This document shows, in pieces, positions 42,772 to 54,119 of a DNA stretch of 64,000 nt; the first letter of the stretch is position 1; each line of letters begins with the position of its first letter. The position numbers were made by a program, and so were the translations under genes. The notes beneath the pieces are model-generated. The model was not told where the DNA came from. It worked only from the letters and a program-made list of their open reading frames with translations, and searched no databases. The DNA comes from Larix kaempferi (taxonomy: Eukaryota; Streptophyta; Pinopsida; Pinales; Pinaceae), in NCBI GenBank assembly GCA_027924585.1, contig BSBM01000779.1, positions 12,303,001 through 12,367,000 on the forward strand. The letters are read 5' to 3'.

Positions 42772-44631
42772 CTAAGGGTTGCCTGCTAGTTCACCTGTTG
42801 CTTCCAATTTTTTTGCAACCCACTTAGGCCTTGTAGGTGAGTTAGAATCTACAATAAAATGATCCTCATCATCAGAAATATCATAATAAAAAACATCAAG
42901 AACATCACTTACTTCTTCTTCAGACAGTGGTGAAGATGGTTCTCCAATTTCAGCGCTCTGATAGGGCTCTTCCTCAAACTGCACACTTCTGTCGATGAAT
43001 GCTTTGTGAGTGGTCATGTTCAGCAACTTATAACCTTTGGATTCCTTTGAATATCCAACAAATAAACATGGTTGGTGTTGGGGCTGCATAGCCCTTCTCT
43101 TCTCAAGTGGAATCCTATCCCAAGCCTTTGAGCCAAAAATCTTGAAATGAGAGATGTCAGGTTTGTGAGCTGTCCAAGCCTCGAAAGGAGTGATACCTTT
43201 GAGAGATTTGTGTGGAACTCTATTCTGAATATAGGTGGCACAATTTATTTCCTCAGCCCATAGCTTGGGAGACAAATCTTTTTCCTCAAGCATGCATGTG
43301 GCCATCTCCTTAAGAGATCTATTTTTCCTCTTAGCAACCCCATTTTGCTGAGGTGTATATAGAACTGTATGTTGCATCTGTATGCCTGAATAGGCACAAA
43401 ATTGCTGAAACTATGATTTCACATATTCACCACCATTATCAGACATTATAAATTTTATATGCCTACCAGACTGATTCTCAACGGAGTCCTTGAATAACTT
43501 GAATAACCCAAAAACTTCTGATTTTGGCTTGATGAAATAAATCCAACAATACCTGTTGAAATCATCTATGAATGTGAGAATATATTTTGCATGATTCAAT
43601 GACTCATGAGGGAATGGACCTAATATGTCAGTGTGTATAATTTCCAATGGTGCAGTGGTTCTCTTAGTGGTGGATCTCCCATACTTATGCTCAGGGCGTT
43701 TTCCTAGGATGCAAGATTGACACACACCTTTGCAAAATTTGATATTGGGCAGCCCTATAACCATCTCTTTCTCATGAAGTTTGGAAAGGTATTTGTAGTT
43801 TAGGTGGCCAAATATTTCATGCCATAGATTTCTGGACTCATTTGCATGGGTTAATAGAGCAGAAGGTGAGGGGTTTGGCACAAAATGAGAAAACTTGTAA
43901 ATTCTAGAACAATGATCAGCAATACCAAATGCAATAATTTTTCCTATTGAAATTTCTGCTATCTCAACAGAATTGGGGGTAAAGGTTACTCTCTTGGGAA
44001 GCCCTGTATGGGTCATCTGATAGACTAATAGTAGGTTTGCAACAAGTCCAGGGACATATAAAACATTATTAAATGACCCAAACTTGAGATCTATGCTACC
44101 TTTGCCTTTGCTAGAAATTTCATAATTGTCTCCCAATACAATATTTGGACCAGTGGAAGAGTCAAGTGAAGGAAAATACTTACTTGCAGACACCATGTGT
44201 CTTGAAGCATCAGAATCAATGATGAATGATGAATACTTTGATGTGCTGGACATCAATGCATGAACTCTCTCTTTATTATCGGAATTTTGTCCTCCATCCT
44301 TTCTCCTTGCGCTCTCTGGAAGAGGAATGTTGGCTTTCTCCAAGAGTGAAGTCAATTGGTCAATGGATTTATTCATGCAAGAGCTTTCAGGATGAAATCC
44401 CTTGCTACAATAATTGCACTTTGTCCTCTCATCTTTCTTGTTCGGATTCTTCTTGAAGTTGGATTTCTCTCCATTTGAAATCTGCTTGTCTTTCCTCTCA
44501 CCAGTGGGCTTCTTGAAATTGCCCTTCTTCTTGCCTTTCGAACCTCTTGAATCTCCAACATTCAGACAATGGTCTTTGGATGGATTTTTAATGGATCCCA
44601 TCAAGACCAATTTGTCTTGTTCTTGTGTCAA
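42772..44631 (-). pseudogene. Element B gag end, protease and integrase
   Basis: Minus-strand polyprotein part in two open pieces (44631-43411, 406 codons; 43377-42772, 201 codons). The nucleocapsid knuckle CNYCSKGFHPESSC comes first. The protease follows: SFIIDSDASRHMVSASKYF, with Asp-Ser-Asp for the catalytic Asp-Ser-Gly. The GAG-pre-integrase zinc domain reads 'LWHEIFGHLNYKYLSKLHE' and CKGVCQSCILGKRPEH. The integrase core has 'IIHTDILGPFPHES' (first Asp) and FIMSDNGGEY (second Asp). The third catalytic residue is replaced: PQQNGVAKRKNRSL has Lys where copia integrases have Glu. A stop separates 'GGEYVKS' from the next block. The C-terminal part (NRVPHKSLKGITPFEAW, 'LFVGYSKESKGYKLL') is well preserved. 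It would cut the polyprotein and insert DNA copies. Confidence 0.9.
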
Positions 44632-44639
44632 AGACTACA

Positions 44640-45200
44640 TGAATTCTAAAAGTGTTGGGCTCTTCCAATTTTTAATTTCTTTCTGGGTGGAATGGAAGGT
44701 TGAGACAAAGATTGAATAGTCGGGGCCAAGCTTGGAGAGAATGGCCAAAACTATTTGATCATCCTTCTTGTCTATACCACACACATACCACATTTCTTCA
44801 GCTGCAATACAAGAGACTTAAATTTGGATAAAAAATCCTGTAGATTATCAAAATTTTGCGGGCTCAAAGAGACTAGCTCGTTATCCAATTGGTGGCCTCT
44901 CAATTCATCGGTTTTCCTGAACAATTCTTGAAGTTTCAGCCATACTTCATTGGGTGAAGTGACACCATCAAGATGAAATAAGAGTTCTCTGGATGTAGTG
45001 AGACATAACATCCCATAGGATTCATCCCTTCGATTATGCCATTTCGATTTCTCTACTGCTGAGGTTGGCTTAGCTTCAGTTGCCATGGTCACCCTGTAGA
45101 GCCCTTTGCTCCTCAGTAGAATCTCCATCTGTGCTTTCCAATCAAAGTAATTTAAAGGAGTGAGGATGATCTATTGTGTGTGATCCATTGTTTCTCTGAA
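44640..45200 (-). pseudogene. Element B gag N-terminal capsid
   Basis: Minus-strand copia gag. The expected start near 45190 ('MDHTQ') is followed by a stop and then ILTPLNYFDWKAQMEILLRS, SYGMLCLTTSRELLFHLDG, 'SPNEVWLKLQELFRKTDELR', LENEL-like 'LDNELVSLSPQNFDNLQDFL' and 'KFKSLVLQLKKCG'. These match the UBN2/DUF4219-type capsid. A stop and frameshift at about 44770-44640 separate it from the knuckle region. The primer site is 150 bp upstream. Confidence 0.82.
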
Positions 45201-45348
45201 ATAAACTTATGGACTGAATTTAGAACACTTCTGGATTCCAAAATGCGCCCTGCAGAGAATAGAATTCACCGAGTGAATTGATCAATGCGCCCTTCCTGAG
45301 ACTATTGGATCCTACATGAAAATAAATAGATGAAAGGAATAGATTGAT

Positions 45349-45361
45349 GGCTCTGATACCA
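45349..45361 (-). promoter_or_regulatory. Element B primer binding site
   Basis: Minus-strand TGGTATCAGAGCC, a perfect tRNA-iMet-type site adjoining the 5' LTR end. Confidence 0.95.
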
Positions 45362-46057
45362 TGTGAAAATCATTTCAAATCCAAGAACTATTCAATAAAT
45401 TACACTCTCTCATAAGAAAAATCTCACACAACTAGTCAAAGACACAAAAATTATGCACAAGAGATGATTTTTGTATTAACTTCTCATGATAAAAATACAT
45501 CATCCAACCATATGACAGTAATAGGCTTCTGTTAAATAAAATTACATCAGTAATTTTGAATGGATTAAGATGCCAAAAGAATCTCCACTTAACCAGACTT
45601 GCTAAATATGCCCATCCCCCCTAGGTGGCAAGTTGACTTTCCAAATCAGCCCAAAAGCTCACAAATTGCTAAATTAGTGAGATGAAGGTGAAATATAGAC
45701 AAAAAAATTCCAAATACGGAATTTGGGTGGAAAAAACATTAAGGAAAGTTTTTGGTGTAAAAACCAGTTTCCTAGGTAGACTAGCTTTTCCCCCATAGGG
45801 AAAAAGCAGTAAAAAAGCTCTAAAACTCATAAATGCGCCCTTCCTTCTAATTATGATCTAAAATCGGTTAGGAAAGCACCCAAGTGGCCTAGATGACTTG
45901 TATATCACACCTTGGATGCATTCTTATCCTCCCACGTTGCCTTGTGGTCCACACAATGGCAATTTCCTAATTTATTACATAGAATTAACCAATAAATGAT
46001 TAATTAATGCATCTTATGTAAACAAATAAATGGTAAGAAGACTTAATTATTCCCAAA
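45362..46057 (-). repeat. Element B 5' LTR (696 bp)
   Basis: TGTGAAAATCATTTC to TTATTCCCAAA on the plus strand. The terminal CA of the other copy is mutated here. Followed by the ATGTG target duplication, which belongs to A's central LTR. Confidence 0.92.
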
Positions 46058-46174
46058 ATGTGTACAACCCGAAGTGTCTTCCCATGAGTTCCAAGCTTAA
46101 ATATATTCCATAAGGATACCACTTTGGAGTTATATACACTAGGACTTTAACATCAATGAAAAAATTATTCAACA
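46058..46174 (-). repeat. Element A central LTR, second part
   Basis: After the ATGTG duplicate it continues TACAACCCGAAGTGTC and ends ATTATTCAACA. It aligns to 22950-23062 of the left LTR. Confidence 0.87.
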
Positions 46175-47444
46175 ATCTCCCCCTTTTTCATTGATGGCAA
46201 CCATCATACTCCCCCTAGGACCATGCTCATCTTGATATTTCTCTCCCCCTTTGACATCAATGACAATGGTTAACTCCCCCTGACAATATATCTTCTCTTC
46301 GGGGACGCTCCCCCTGGACATATTATGACTTCCTTCTCCAAACTTTTGTAACCTTTTGTCTAGGATATCTTTCCATGTTGCTAGTGCAATCTCTTTCCAT
46401 GCTTCCATATCCATGACATTTGTAGCATTCAACATTATGATTCATCATGCTTCTATAATTTCTTGCCATGTATCCATAACTGTGGCACTTGCTGGTTCGA
46501 GTGGAAACCTCCATCTGCTTGAGCATTTCCTTCGTAAGCTTTGCAATATCTATCCTTATTCCCAAAGCTATTGCAAGAGAAAAAATTACGAAGAGATATG
46601 CTTAGATACTTGGATGTAGAATATCTTCTTGGTGGTGCAACATCTATTCATCTTTTTCTGAACCTTGCTAATGAATCCTTCCTTTGTAGTCTCTACCTTG
46701 ATGAGAGATTTTGAGAATATCTACATAACTCTTAGCCTTCTCTTCATTTCTCTTGGAACATTCAACTTTCTTTTCTAGTGGTTTGGAGCTTTCACCTTCT
46801 TCAACATTTTTTTGTACTTTATCGTAACCCAATTCTATTTTGCAGGTGGATATATTTGATGGTTGAGCATGTCATTTAAGATCAATGTGCTCTTCTCAAA
46901 CTTCAAGTTTGTGGAATATTTCTTCTCCAATTTGTTCCGTAGAGTAACAATCTCAAATTCTCTTGTTTGGAAAATTTCTTCCTTCTCCTTTAGTTGACTT
47001 GTTAGGATTTATTCAATTTATTTTATTCTTCCACTTGTTTTTTTAGGGAAACAATAGCCTTTTCAGTCTCTTCATGGCATTTATGCTTTTTACCTTTTGA
47101 ATCATCGAGTACCTCTTCTAGCAACACATTCTTCTTCTTGAGCTTCTTGATTTCATCTAGGGCACATGTTAGTTGTATTTCAAGATCAACTTCTTTTTCT
47201 TTGTCTTATGATCCTTCAAGATATTTTTGTAGTTCATCTTCTTCATCAATAGGCTTTGTAATCATGGACATGAGGAAGGTTTCTTCTTCTTTTGAATCAC
47301 TATATTTTCCTTCTTCATATGAACACCTAACAATAGCATGTCCTATTATTCCATATTTAAAACATTTAGAGATTAACTTACTTGGTACCTTTGTCTCTTT
47401 CTTTTCATCATATACATATTCTATGTCGTTGCTTGATGAGATTC
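46175..47444 (-). pseudogene. Element A second gag, 3' part
   Basis: Minus-strand gag relic of the second internal region of A, colinear with 23063-24330. It shows the polypurine tract (AAAAGGGGGAGATTG next to the LTR), knuckle-like CHSYGYMARNY and intact CYKCHGYGSMERDC (His replaced by Ser), 'WRRKS', and an acidic region near 47280. Element F interrupts it at 47444. The 5' part is at 59640-60057. It has many stops and frameshifts. Confidence 0.78.
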
Positions 47445-47780
47445 TGTTGGAGGAGACTAAGTTGGCCTGTCGACTAGGCTCCCCGCCCGACCTATTGTAA
47501 ATGTATGTCGACAGATGCGTCGACCAGTCGGGTCATGTCGGTCGGTTGAACCGACCAGAAGGTTACATAACCACTTGTAAATTCATATATATAGGATGTT
47601 GAGCTGTGTACTGGACTAGATTAGATCTGTTCTATGTATTATTCTGCTCTTGCTGGTTAATAAAGGCTTGTGCTTCTCTCTCCTATTGGTCTCTTGTCTC
47701 TTGTATCTAAATCACTATGCATGCTTGTGTCTAATATATAATGTATCTCCGGTAACCACGTGACCTGCGAGACTACAACA
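47445..47780 (+). repeat. Element F 5' LTR (336 bp)
   Basis: TGTTGGAGGAGACTAAG to GACTACAACA. TATATATAG at 47586-47594 is a TATA candidate and AATAAA at 47659-47664 a polyadenylation signal. TGTCGAC/CGACC phrases are frequent, as throughout F. Confidence 0.92.
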
Positions 47781-47781
47781 T

Positions 47782-47797
47782 TGGTTCCGTTGTCGGG
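47782..47797 (+). promoter_or_regulatory. Element F primer binding site
   Basis: TGGTTCCGTTGTCGGG, one base after the LTR. It resembles TGGCGCCGTTGCCGGG, the tRNA-Asp-type site of Athila/Calypso gypsy elements, with three C-to-T-like changes. Assignment by memory of the family pattern. Confidence 0.75.
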
Positions 47798-47829
47798 TGA
47801 TGCATTCAGAAATAACAGCATGACATATG

Positions 47830-50570
47830 ATTTCAGAGTAGGATATTAAGGATTGGTGGGAGAAGAAAATCACAAACTACTTGCAGAACTATGCGTGATG
47901 GAACAAGCTGACGATTATCCAAGCGAGGGAAATATTCTTCTCAAAGACCCATGAGAAATTTGTAGAGTCTGTGCCGACTGCCCTGAAAAAGCTATTGGAT
48001 GAAAAGACTAGTCGGTGAAAAAGAGCGGAAGTTGTTGTCGAAGTTGATCATCAGAGGACATACAAATCTGTCGGAATGGTGTGAAAATATTGCGAACAAC
48101 TTCTGTGAGGAGAAAGCGATTGAAGAGTGCATCTCCGTGGACGAAATCAGAAAGACGTTTTTCACCGAGCTAGCTGATCAATTCTTATGTTCTCTGCCGA
48201 CTTTATTGTTCAAATTTTGTATCAACAAAGGCACTGCACACATTGTCGAGACATGACCATTACTGCTCCCACCCCTTCCGAACTCTAATTGGGAGGAGAA
48301 AGAACTTCAGTGGGAAAGATTTGTGAAAGAGCGTGAATGGGAGCTCTTCTTGAACAAATGACGAACTGCATTCTTCCAGTCATCTAGAAAGCTTTGGGCC
48401 GGCATCGGGGGGGTGGCAAACATGTTTTGATGTATCGAAATTGATGAAAAGTGACACATGACAAGGAGAAATGACCAACAGTGGAGGACCTGACAAATCC
48501 AACAAAGACAGAACTACGAGTCACAAAAGAACTCCGGATATTTAAAAAATTGAAAGAGAAAAAAGGAGACATCGGCACGAAGAGCTAAGGGAGCAGGCAA
48601 GTGCACTCCGGAAGAAGTGAGGATTAGGTATCGCGACAGATGCAGAAGGAAATATGCCAGAGTCGAGTTGAGCCCACGATGATCGGGGCCTCGATGAAAA
48701 CCTGTCGCTGATGGATGAATACTTGTGGATAGAGCGTGGTAGATCTCTCCAAGTCCAAATACCCAAGAGGTTAACACCTCCCTCTCCATGTCACCTAACG
48801 CAAAGTGTCCGAGTGCAAGAAATTGTCGAAGAAAATATTGGTCTCCATGATGGCCAGTCGGGAATCTGTAGTCATCATAATGAAGAAGGTGATGAAGTCG
48901 ATAGATTGTTGATTCATCGACCTGAGGAAGGAAATTGGGTGAGTTTTCATCCTAAATTTTTGAACAAAAGTTTTCATATAATGTACTCAGAACATGAAGA
49001 AGCACCCCCCCTACCAATACCAGATTTGCGTGACTCGCTGAGTACTTCAGAGAATGCGAGAAGTAACGAAGTCCCATTCGAACAGAACTTTGCTTGGATT
49101 CTGACAGAAGCAGTAGAAGTGGAAATAATTCCAAGACCAAGCGAAACCGAAGAAGGTCGAGACACTTGTTTTGAAGATAGAGAACCTAGTCCTGATAGAC
49201 AGCTAGTTGAAGTCAAAGAAGCACCAAATCCTGATTGTGGTAACAATCCACCTACTCCACCATCTAATTCTCAAGTCAATACATCAGCAGACATGATGCA
49301 CTCAATGGCACACCTTCCATTTTATGAAGGCGATGAAGATCCGACAAGACATTGGTTCATGTGTGAATCGATATGGACGGCCAACCAACTCACCTATGAA
49401 GAATGACAGTTGTCCCATTTTGCTGGTTCGTTGAGAAAACGAGCATTCACACGGTATATGGAATACATTTCAAAAACACCAAATGCGACTAAGGTGCAAA
49501 TTAAGCAAAGTTTCCTATCCTTTTTCATGACAGAAGATGCAACATATCTAGCAGTCGAACGACTAAAGACAATAGTCCAGAAGCCGACAAAAACTGTCAA
49601 GTAATATGATAAGAGGTTCAAAGACCTCTTGAGCAAAATCGACCATGAGATCGAAGAAAAGCTACTAATTAAATGGTCCTTTCTTGGTCTCATAAGTAAA
49701 ATTAAAATACATGTGCGTCGACGGAATGTCAATACTTATGCAGAAGCATTGAAGACAACATTGGAGATTGAAATGGATGACGAATATCCCTTAGTCGCCA
49801 TTGACAGACATGTCGATGAACGTCTTGAGAGTATGGAGCAAGCAATTCGAAGCATGAAATTGAAAGGGCCAGAGCTATGGTGTACTATATGTTGAACTGC
49901 GGGGCACACTAAAGACTCTTTTCAAATAGAGGATCGACAACAAGAAGTCAAACTTATTCAAACCAGATGCTTTCACGATCTGTGTAAAGAATATGACTTG
50001 CATTCCACTAATGATTACCCATACAATCTAAAGAATAAGAAATAAAAATGGTTCCAGATATTCGAATTCAACACCCATTCGATTGACGAATGCCATCTAA
50101 ATTTGAAGAATCAACAAAACTACCATGCAGTGTATCAAACAAATTCTGTCAAACAACATAACGACAGAAATATAAGAAATGATAGAGTTGACAGAAACGA
50201 TGGCAGGAATGGTCATTATCACTGCAATCCTAGGAATGACAGATATCCCAGATATAATGACCCTAGATATGATCGACGATATGATGGCTATAACAGGTGT
50301 GGAGGATACCAGGGTCGTGGTCGTGGCGGTGGTGGTCGCAGTATCCAACCCAATCGACCTGGTCTATTTTTTACATGTCTTAGTGAAGATCATCGACATG
50401 CAGAATGCCCATACAAAGAAAGAACTAATCTAAAGTTTTGTACAAAATGTGGGGTAGGCAATCACTTTTTAGAGGATTTCCCTACCATGATTGAAAAAAT
50501 CAATAATAAAAAGAATGTCCATATCTGTCCTGTGTACCTAAAAATGATGTGCTTCGTACTAAAAATTTGA
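47830..50570 (+). pseudogene. Element F gag, heavily broken
   Basis: Structural polyprotein. The N-terminal 900 bp are nearly unreadable. From 48711 frame +3 is mostly open to 49895 (stops at 49404 and 49602): an acidic linker of about 190 residues and then the Retrotrans_gag capsid, 'MAHLPFYEGDEDPTRHWFM', WTANQLTYEE, 'LSHFAGSLRKRAFTRYM', FLSFFMTEDATYLAVERLKT and 'YDKRFKDLLSKI'. After the capsid come a knuckle-like CTIC..AGHTKDSF, an Arg/Gly/Asn/Tyr-rich basic region (50160-50340, RNDRYPRYNDPRYDRRYDGY) and knuckle CTKCGVGNHFLEDF, whose last Cys is Phe. The RGG/RY-rich part is probably RNA-binding. Confidence 0.8.
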
Positions 50571-51300
50571 AAATTGTTACTCGACAAGGTACCCATATTG
50601 GTCCAGATAGATCACAGATAAGTAAAATAGTAACTAAAGAAGATTATCCAAACCCAGCTAAGCAAAAATCTGTGTTTAAAAATGCGTTCGACATATTTTC
50701 TGAATTGGCAGCCCATGAAAACACTGAAGAAAACCGACAAGAAGCACCGAAGGAATTGTTCAATTTAATTACAAATGATGAAGTTGTAGGAAATTTGATC
50801 GAACAGTTGCATAAAGTCAAGCATAAATATGTCGTGCAAAGACAAAGCAAAAATATTTGTCGACTTAATCAAAAAGAAAGAAATGGTGCTGACCCTCTTG
50901 TCGACCTCCACATAAATGGCTACCATGTATGCTAAGTCGTATTGGATTTTAGTTCCCAAGTCAATATCATGACTCGTAATACTTGGGACCAACTCGGTCG
51001 ACCACAGTTGCAGGAATCAGGTATTTATCTAAATCTCGCAGATCAGGGAATCATTGAGCCGATCGGAGTATGGAAGGGAGTTGAAACATCTATCAAAGGC
51101 ATCTCAACAAAACTTGATTTTGAAATCATTAATCCTAATGATGATGCAAGTTCTTTCCCAGCCTTGGTTGGTCGACCTTGGGGGCGAAGATGAAGGATTC
51201 GATTTCATTGGATAAAGGTCGCATCAAGCTAAAAGGAAACGGTCGGAAGGTTATTGTACCAATCTTCCCATCTCAGGGAGAACCTTGGTTAGAACCTGTT
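50571..51300 (+). pseudogene. Element F protease
   Basis: A gypsy retropepsin-like region read across a frame change (frame 2 to about 51190, then frame 1). It has a short linker, then VVLDFSSQVNIMTRNTWDQL, in which Asp-Phe-Ser stands for the usual Asp-Xaa-Gly. LADQGIIEPIGVWKGVETSI, 'TKLDFEIINPNDDASSFPAL' and VGRPWG (the flap and ALLG-W-type strand) follow. A stop sits just before the catalytic Asp strand (50933-50935). It would cleave the polyprotein. Family assignment is from the order and spacing of these strands. Confidence 0.75.
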
Positions 51301-52480
51301 GAAGAAGATACCAATATTCGACATCTTTATCAAATAGATAACAATGAAGATTGCATTGAACCAAATTCTCAAGGAGAGCTTCACCTTGGAGATCCTGTCT
51401 CAATCGGGTATAATTCTGACATAGAGATTTACGATTGGCATATAGAGAATTACAATCTTCATTCAAAAGAATGTTGGAAAGTGGAAGCCATATCGAAGAA
51501 AAAAGTAAATAAATGTCTCTCAATCTCTACTACTCCAAGAATATTTGAGCGAAAAATTCCAGAATACCTGACTCTTGCACCAGCCAAAAATGCACAAACA
51601 TATAATCCGGCACTGAGATATAAGGAATGTGACTCCCCAGCAGCACATGCCGAACAAGTTTCGAAACATGTCGGAAAGCAAGGAAGACTACAGAGTTTGG
51701 TTGATACTTTCACTGGGCAAGCTGCGATATGGTGGGATACCAACCAGTCAAGACTCCAAAGCTAGAACATCGCATCAACATTTTTTGTAGAAATATTTGG
51801 AGGAAATAAATTGATGGCTTAGGCTGACATCCTTATGTTCACACAAGGACAAAATCCTGAATTCCATATCGACCGTTGTGAAAAAGAATGGATAAAACTG
51901 GGTTACAAAGATGAAAGGGCGTGGCCTCACCTCTTCCCTAGCATGCTGGGCGATCTACCTAATAAATGGTATAAGATGGAAGAGGCGAGAGGAGAAACAT
52001 TCACATGGAATGATTTGAAGGAAAATTTCATCAATGACTTCCAGTTTTCTCCAAAGGAAGAGCAGTTGGTCGAAGCGAGCAAACATATCAAAGAATCTTT
52101 GCAGCCAACAGAAAACCTACCACTTGCAGAAAAGAAGCAGACTATTTGTTGACCCACTTCCTGTCATAACATAACATTGAAGGAAATCTAACATTCTACA
52201 CAAATAAGCTTGGAAATGGAGAAGGAAGTCGGGAAGATTTTTCAATGGAGACAAAATCACCCCAGTGCGTCAAAGCCTATCAAAACAGTCTTTAGCATGG
52301 AGATTGTCAAGAAAGATGAACCAGAGAGATTAACAGAAAAATACTTTTTGCTCGCATTCACACAAATAAAGGAAGGCGAAAGACTGATAAATGATAGCCG
52401 TACTCCAGAGTGGATGGATGCAAAGATCAAAACAAAAGAAGTGGATATCTCTAATGACGGATGACCAAAGATGGAGAGAA
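51301..52480 (+). pseudogene. Element F capsid-like segment between protease and RT
   Basis: In one frame (+1) after the protease there is a ~110-codon linker and then a second gag-like segment: SKHVGKQGRLQSLVDTFTGQ, AAIWWDTNQSRLQS (the WW typical of Retrotrans_gag), 'FFVEIFGG', HIDRCEKEWIKLGYKDERAW, 'LPNKWYKMEEARGETFTWND' and LKENFINDFQFSP. Three stops interrupt it (51763, 51821, 52150). It is not a knuckle protein. Position inside pol is unexpected, since gypsy polyproteins normally pass from protease straight to RT. It could be a captured second gag or a remnant of a different polyprotein. Confidence 0.6.
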
Positions 52481-53380
52481 TTGGAAACTAATGGAATGAA
52501 GAACAAACTACAGAAATCACTAGCCTCCTCAAGGAATTTCAGGATGTATTTTCCCGTGATTACAAAGATCTGAAAGGACTTGTGCAAGAAATGGGTGAAA
52601 TGAAAATCGATATCAAACTAGATGCCAAACCAGTGAATAAAAGGCCCTATAAGCTCGCACACAAGTATAAAGACATTGTTAAAAAAGAGATCGATAGCAT
52701 GCTCGAAGCCGACATTATATATCCTATCGACCAATCAGATTGGGCGAGCTCGATGGTTGTTCAACCGAAGAAGCACGACCCGACATGACTGATAATTTGT
52801 GTTGACTTCCGCGAACTGAACAAGCTAACACTTACCGATCCCTTTCCAACTCCTTTCGAAGACAAGATTATTAACAAAGTTGCAGGGCATGATTGTTACT
52901 CATTTACGGATGGATTCTCTAGGTACAATCAAGTACCAATTGCGAAAGAAGATCAGAAAAAGACTCCATTCATATGTGAATTTGGGTCGTTCGCATATAA
53001 AGTCGTGCCTTTCGGTCTGAAGAACGCACCAACATTCTTTTCCCATATTGTCATCAAATATTTTCAAGAATATATATACAAAACCATGGCTATCTACTTT
53101 GATGACTGGAAAATGTATTCAATGTCAAGACATCATTATAAATGGCTCCGACTAATGTTGGAACGTTGTCGGCATATTCATTTATTGCTGAATATTAAAA
53201 AGTGCATCTTTGCGACTCCTATCGGTATATTGTTGGGCCATGTTGTATGCAAAGAAGGAATTAAGGTCAATTATGCAAAGATAAAAATTATTCTCGACCT
53301 AAAACCACCATTCAATCTGAGGCAAGTACGAATCCTTTTGGGTCATACGGGGTATTATAGAAATTTCATCAGATAGTACT
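52481..53380 (+). pseudogene. Element F reverse transcriptase
   Basis: A gypsy RT (RVT_1). The approach region reads 'ITSLLKEFQDVFSRDYKDL', then KPVNKRPYKLAHKY, 'EIDSMLEADIIYPIDQSDWA'. After a TGA at 52786-52788 it continues 'CVDFRELNKLTLTDPFPTPF', DCYSFTDGFSRYNQVPIAKE (first catalytic Asp: SFTDGFSRYNQ), FGLKNAPTFFSHIV, and MAIYFDDWKMYS (the YFDD active site keeps both Asp). The thumb 'ERCRHIHLLLNIKKCIFAT', LGHVVCKEGI and 'LRQVRILLGHTGYYRNFI' complete it. Only a few stops, so this is the best preserved part of F. Copies element RNA into DNA. Confidence 0.88.
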
Positions 53381-53926
53381 CCAACATGACATATCCTCTC
53401 GAATAATTGCTGAAATAGAATCAAGACTACAGGTGGAGGAATGCAATCATTCATTCGAACCTTTGAAGAGAAAAATGGTCGAAGCACCCATCCTCCAATT
53501 TCCAAATTGGTCGGTGAAATTTCATGTTCACATTGATGCATCTGGAATAGCAGTCGACGCTATTTTAACACAACCCGGAGAAGATAGAATGGACTATCCT
53601 AATGCTTTCAGCAGTCGGAAGCTGAACAAGGCTGAAAGAAACTATTCCACCACAGAAAGAGAAGCATTAGGTATGGTATTTTCCCTACAGAAATACCGTC
53701 ACTACTTATTGGCTAATCCCTTCATATTTTATACAGATCATCAGGCTTTGAAGTATCTAGTCAATAAACCATTGCACCATGGGAGGTTGTGTTGTTGGCT
53801 TCTCCTATTTCAGGAATTCGAATTCGAAGTAATAATCCAACCAGGAATGGCTAATGTCGGGCCAGACCACCTGTCAATAGTCGACACTGGAGAGGAACTA
53901 ACAGGTATTGAAGATTAATTTCCATA
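53381..53926 (+). pseudogene. Element F RNase H
   Basis: A gypsy RNase H (RT_RNaseH type), open from 53433 to 53918. CNHSFEPLKRKMVEAPILQF, 'FHVHIDASGIAVDAILTQPG' (catalytic Asp in HIDAS), SRKLNKAERNYSTTEREAL (Glu), 'FIFYTDHQALKYLVNK' (Asp in YTDH) and VIIQPGMANVGPDHLS (last Asp). All four acidic positions are visible. It is linked to RT through a short broken stretch (53374-53432). Degrades the RNA strand during reverse transcription. Confidence 0.87.
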
Positions 53927-54119
53927 TGCACATTTGTTTTTAATTGAAGTTGTCCCTTCAAAACTTGCATAAATTGCACAATTTCTCAAAGATGGACAAG
54001 CTCCTGAAGGAATGACTAAGAAGAGGAGGAAGATCTTAGCTATGAAAGTTGCACCCTATACCCTCATTAATGGATTCCTATTTAAACTTGGTTTGGATGA
54101 TGTGTTACGTCGATGTGCA

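Larger units (their letters stand above)
26241..46057 (-). mobile_element. B: complete Ty1/copia retrotransposon, minus strand
   Basis: A copia element with 696-bp LTRs, a perfect tRNA-Met primer site, and gag-protease-integrase-RT-RNase H in copia order on the minus strand. ATGTG duplicates flank it (26236-26240, 46058-46062) inside the central LTR of A. Element C (27472-41492) is inserted in its RNase H, so B's own sequence is about 5.8 kb. The two LTRs differ by roughly 5% by eye. It is dead: many stops and catalytic substitutions in integrase and RT. Confidence 0.93.

Noticed and set aside
50097-50348. Minus-strand Thr/Ile/Val-rich frame
   Set aside because: Antisense shadow of the Arg/Asn/Tyr-rich nucleocapsid region of element F gag.
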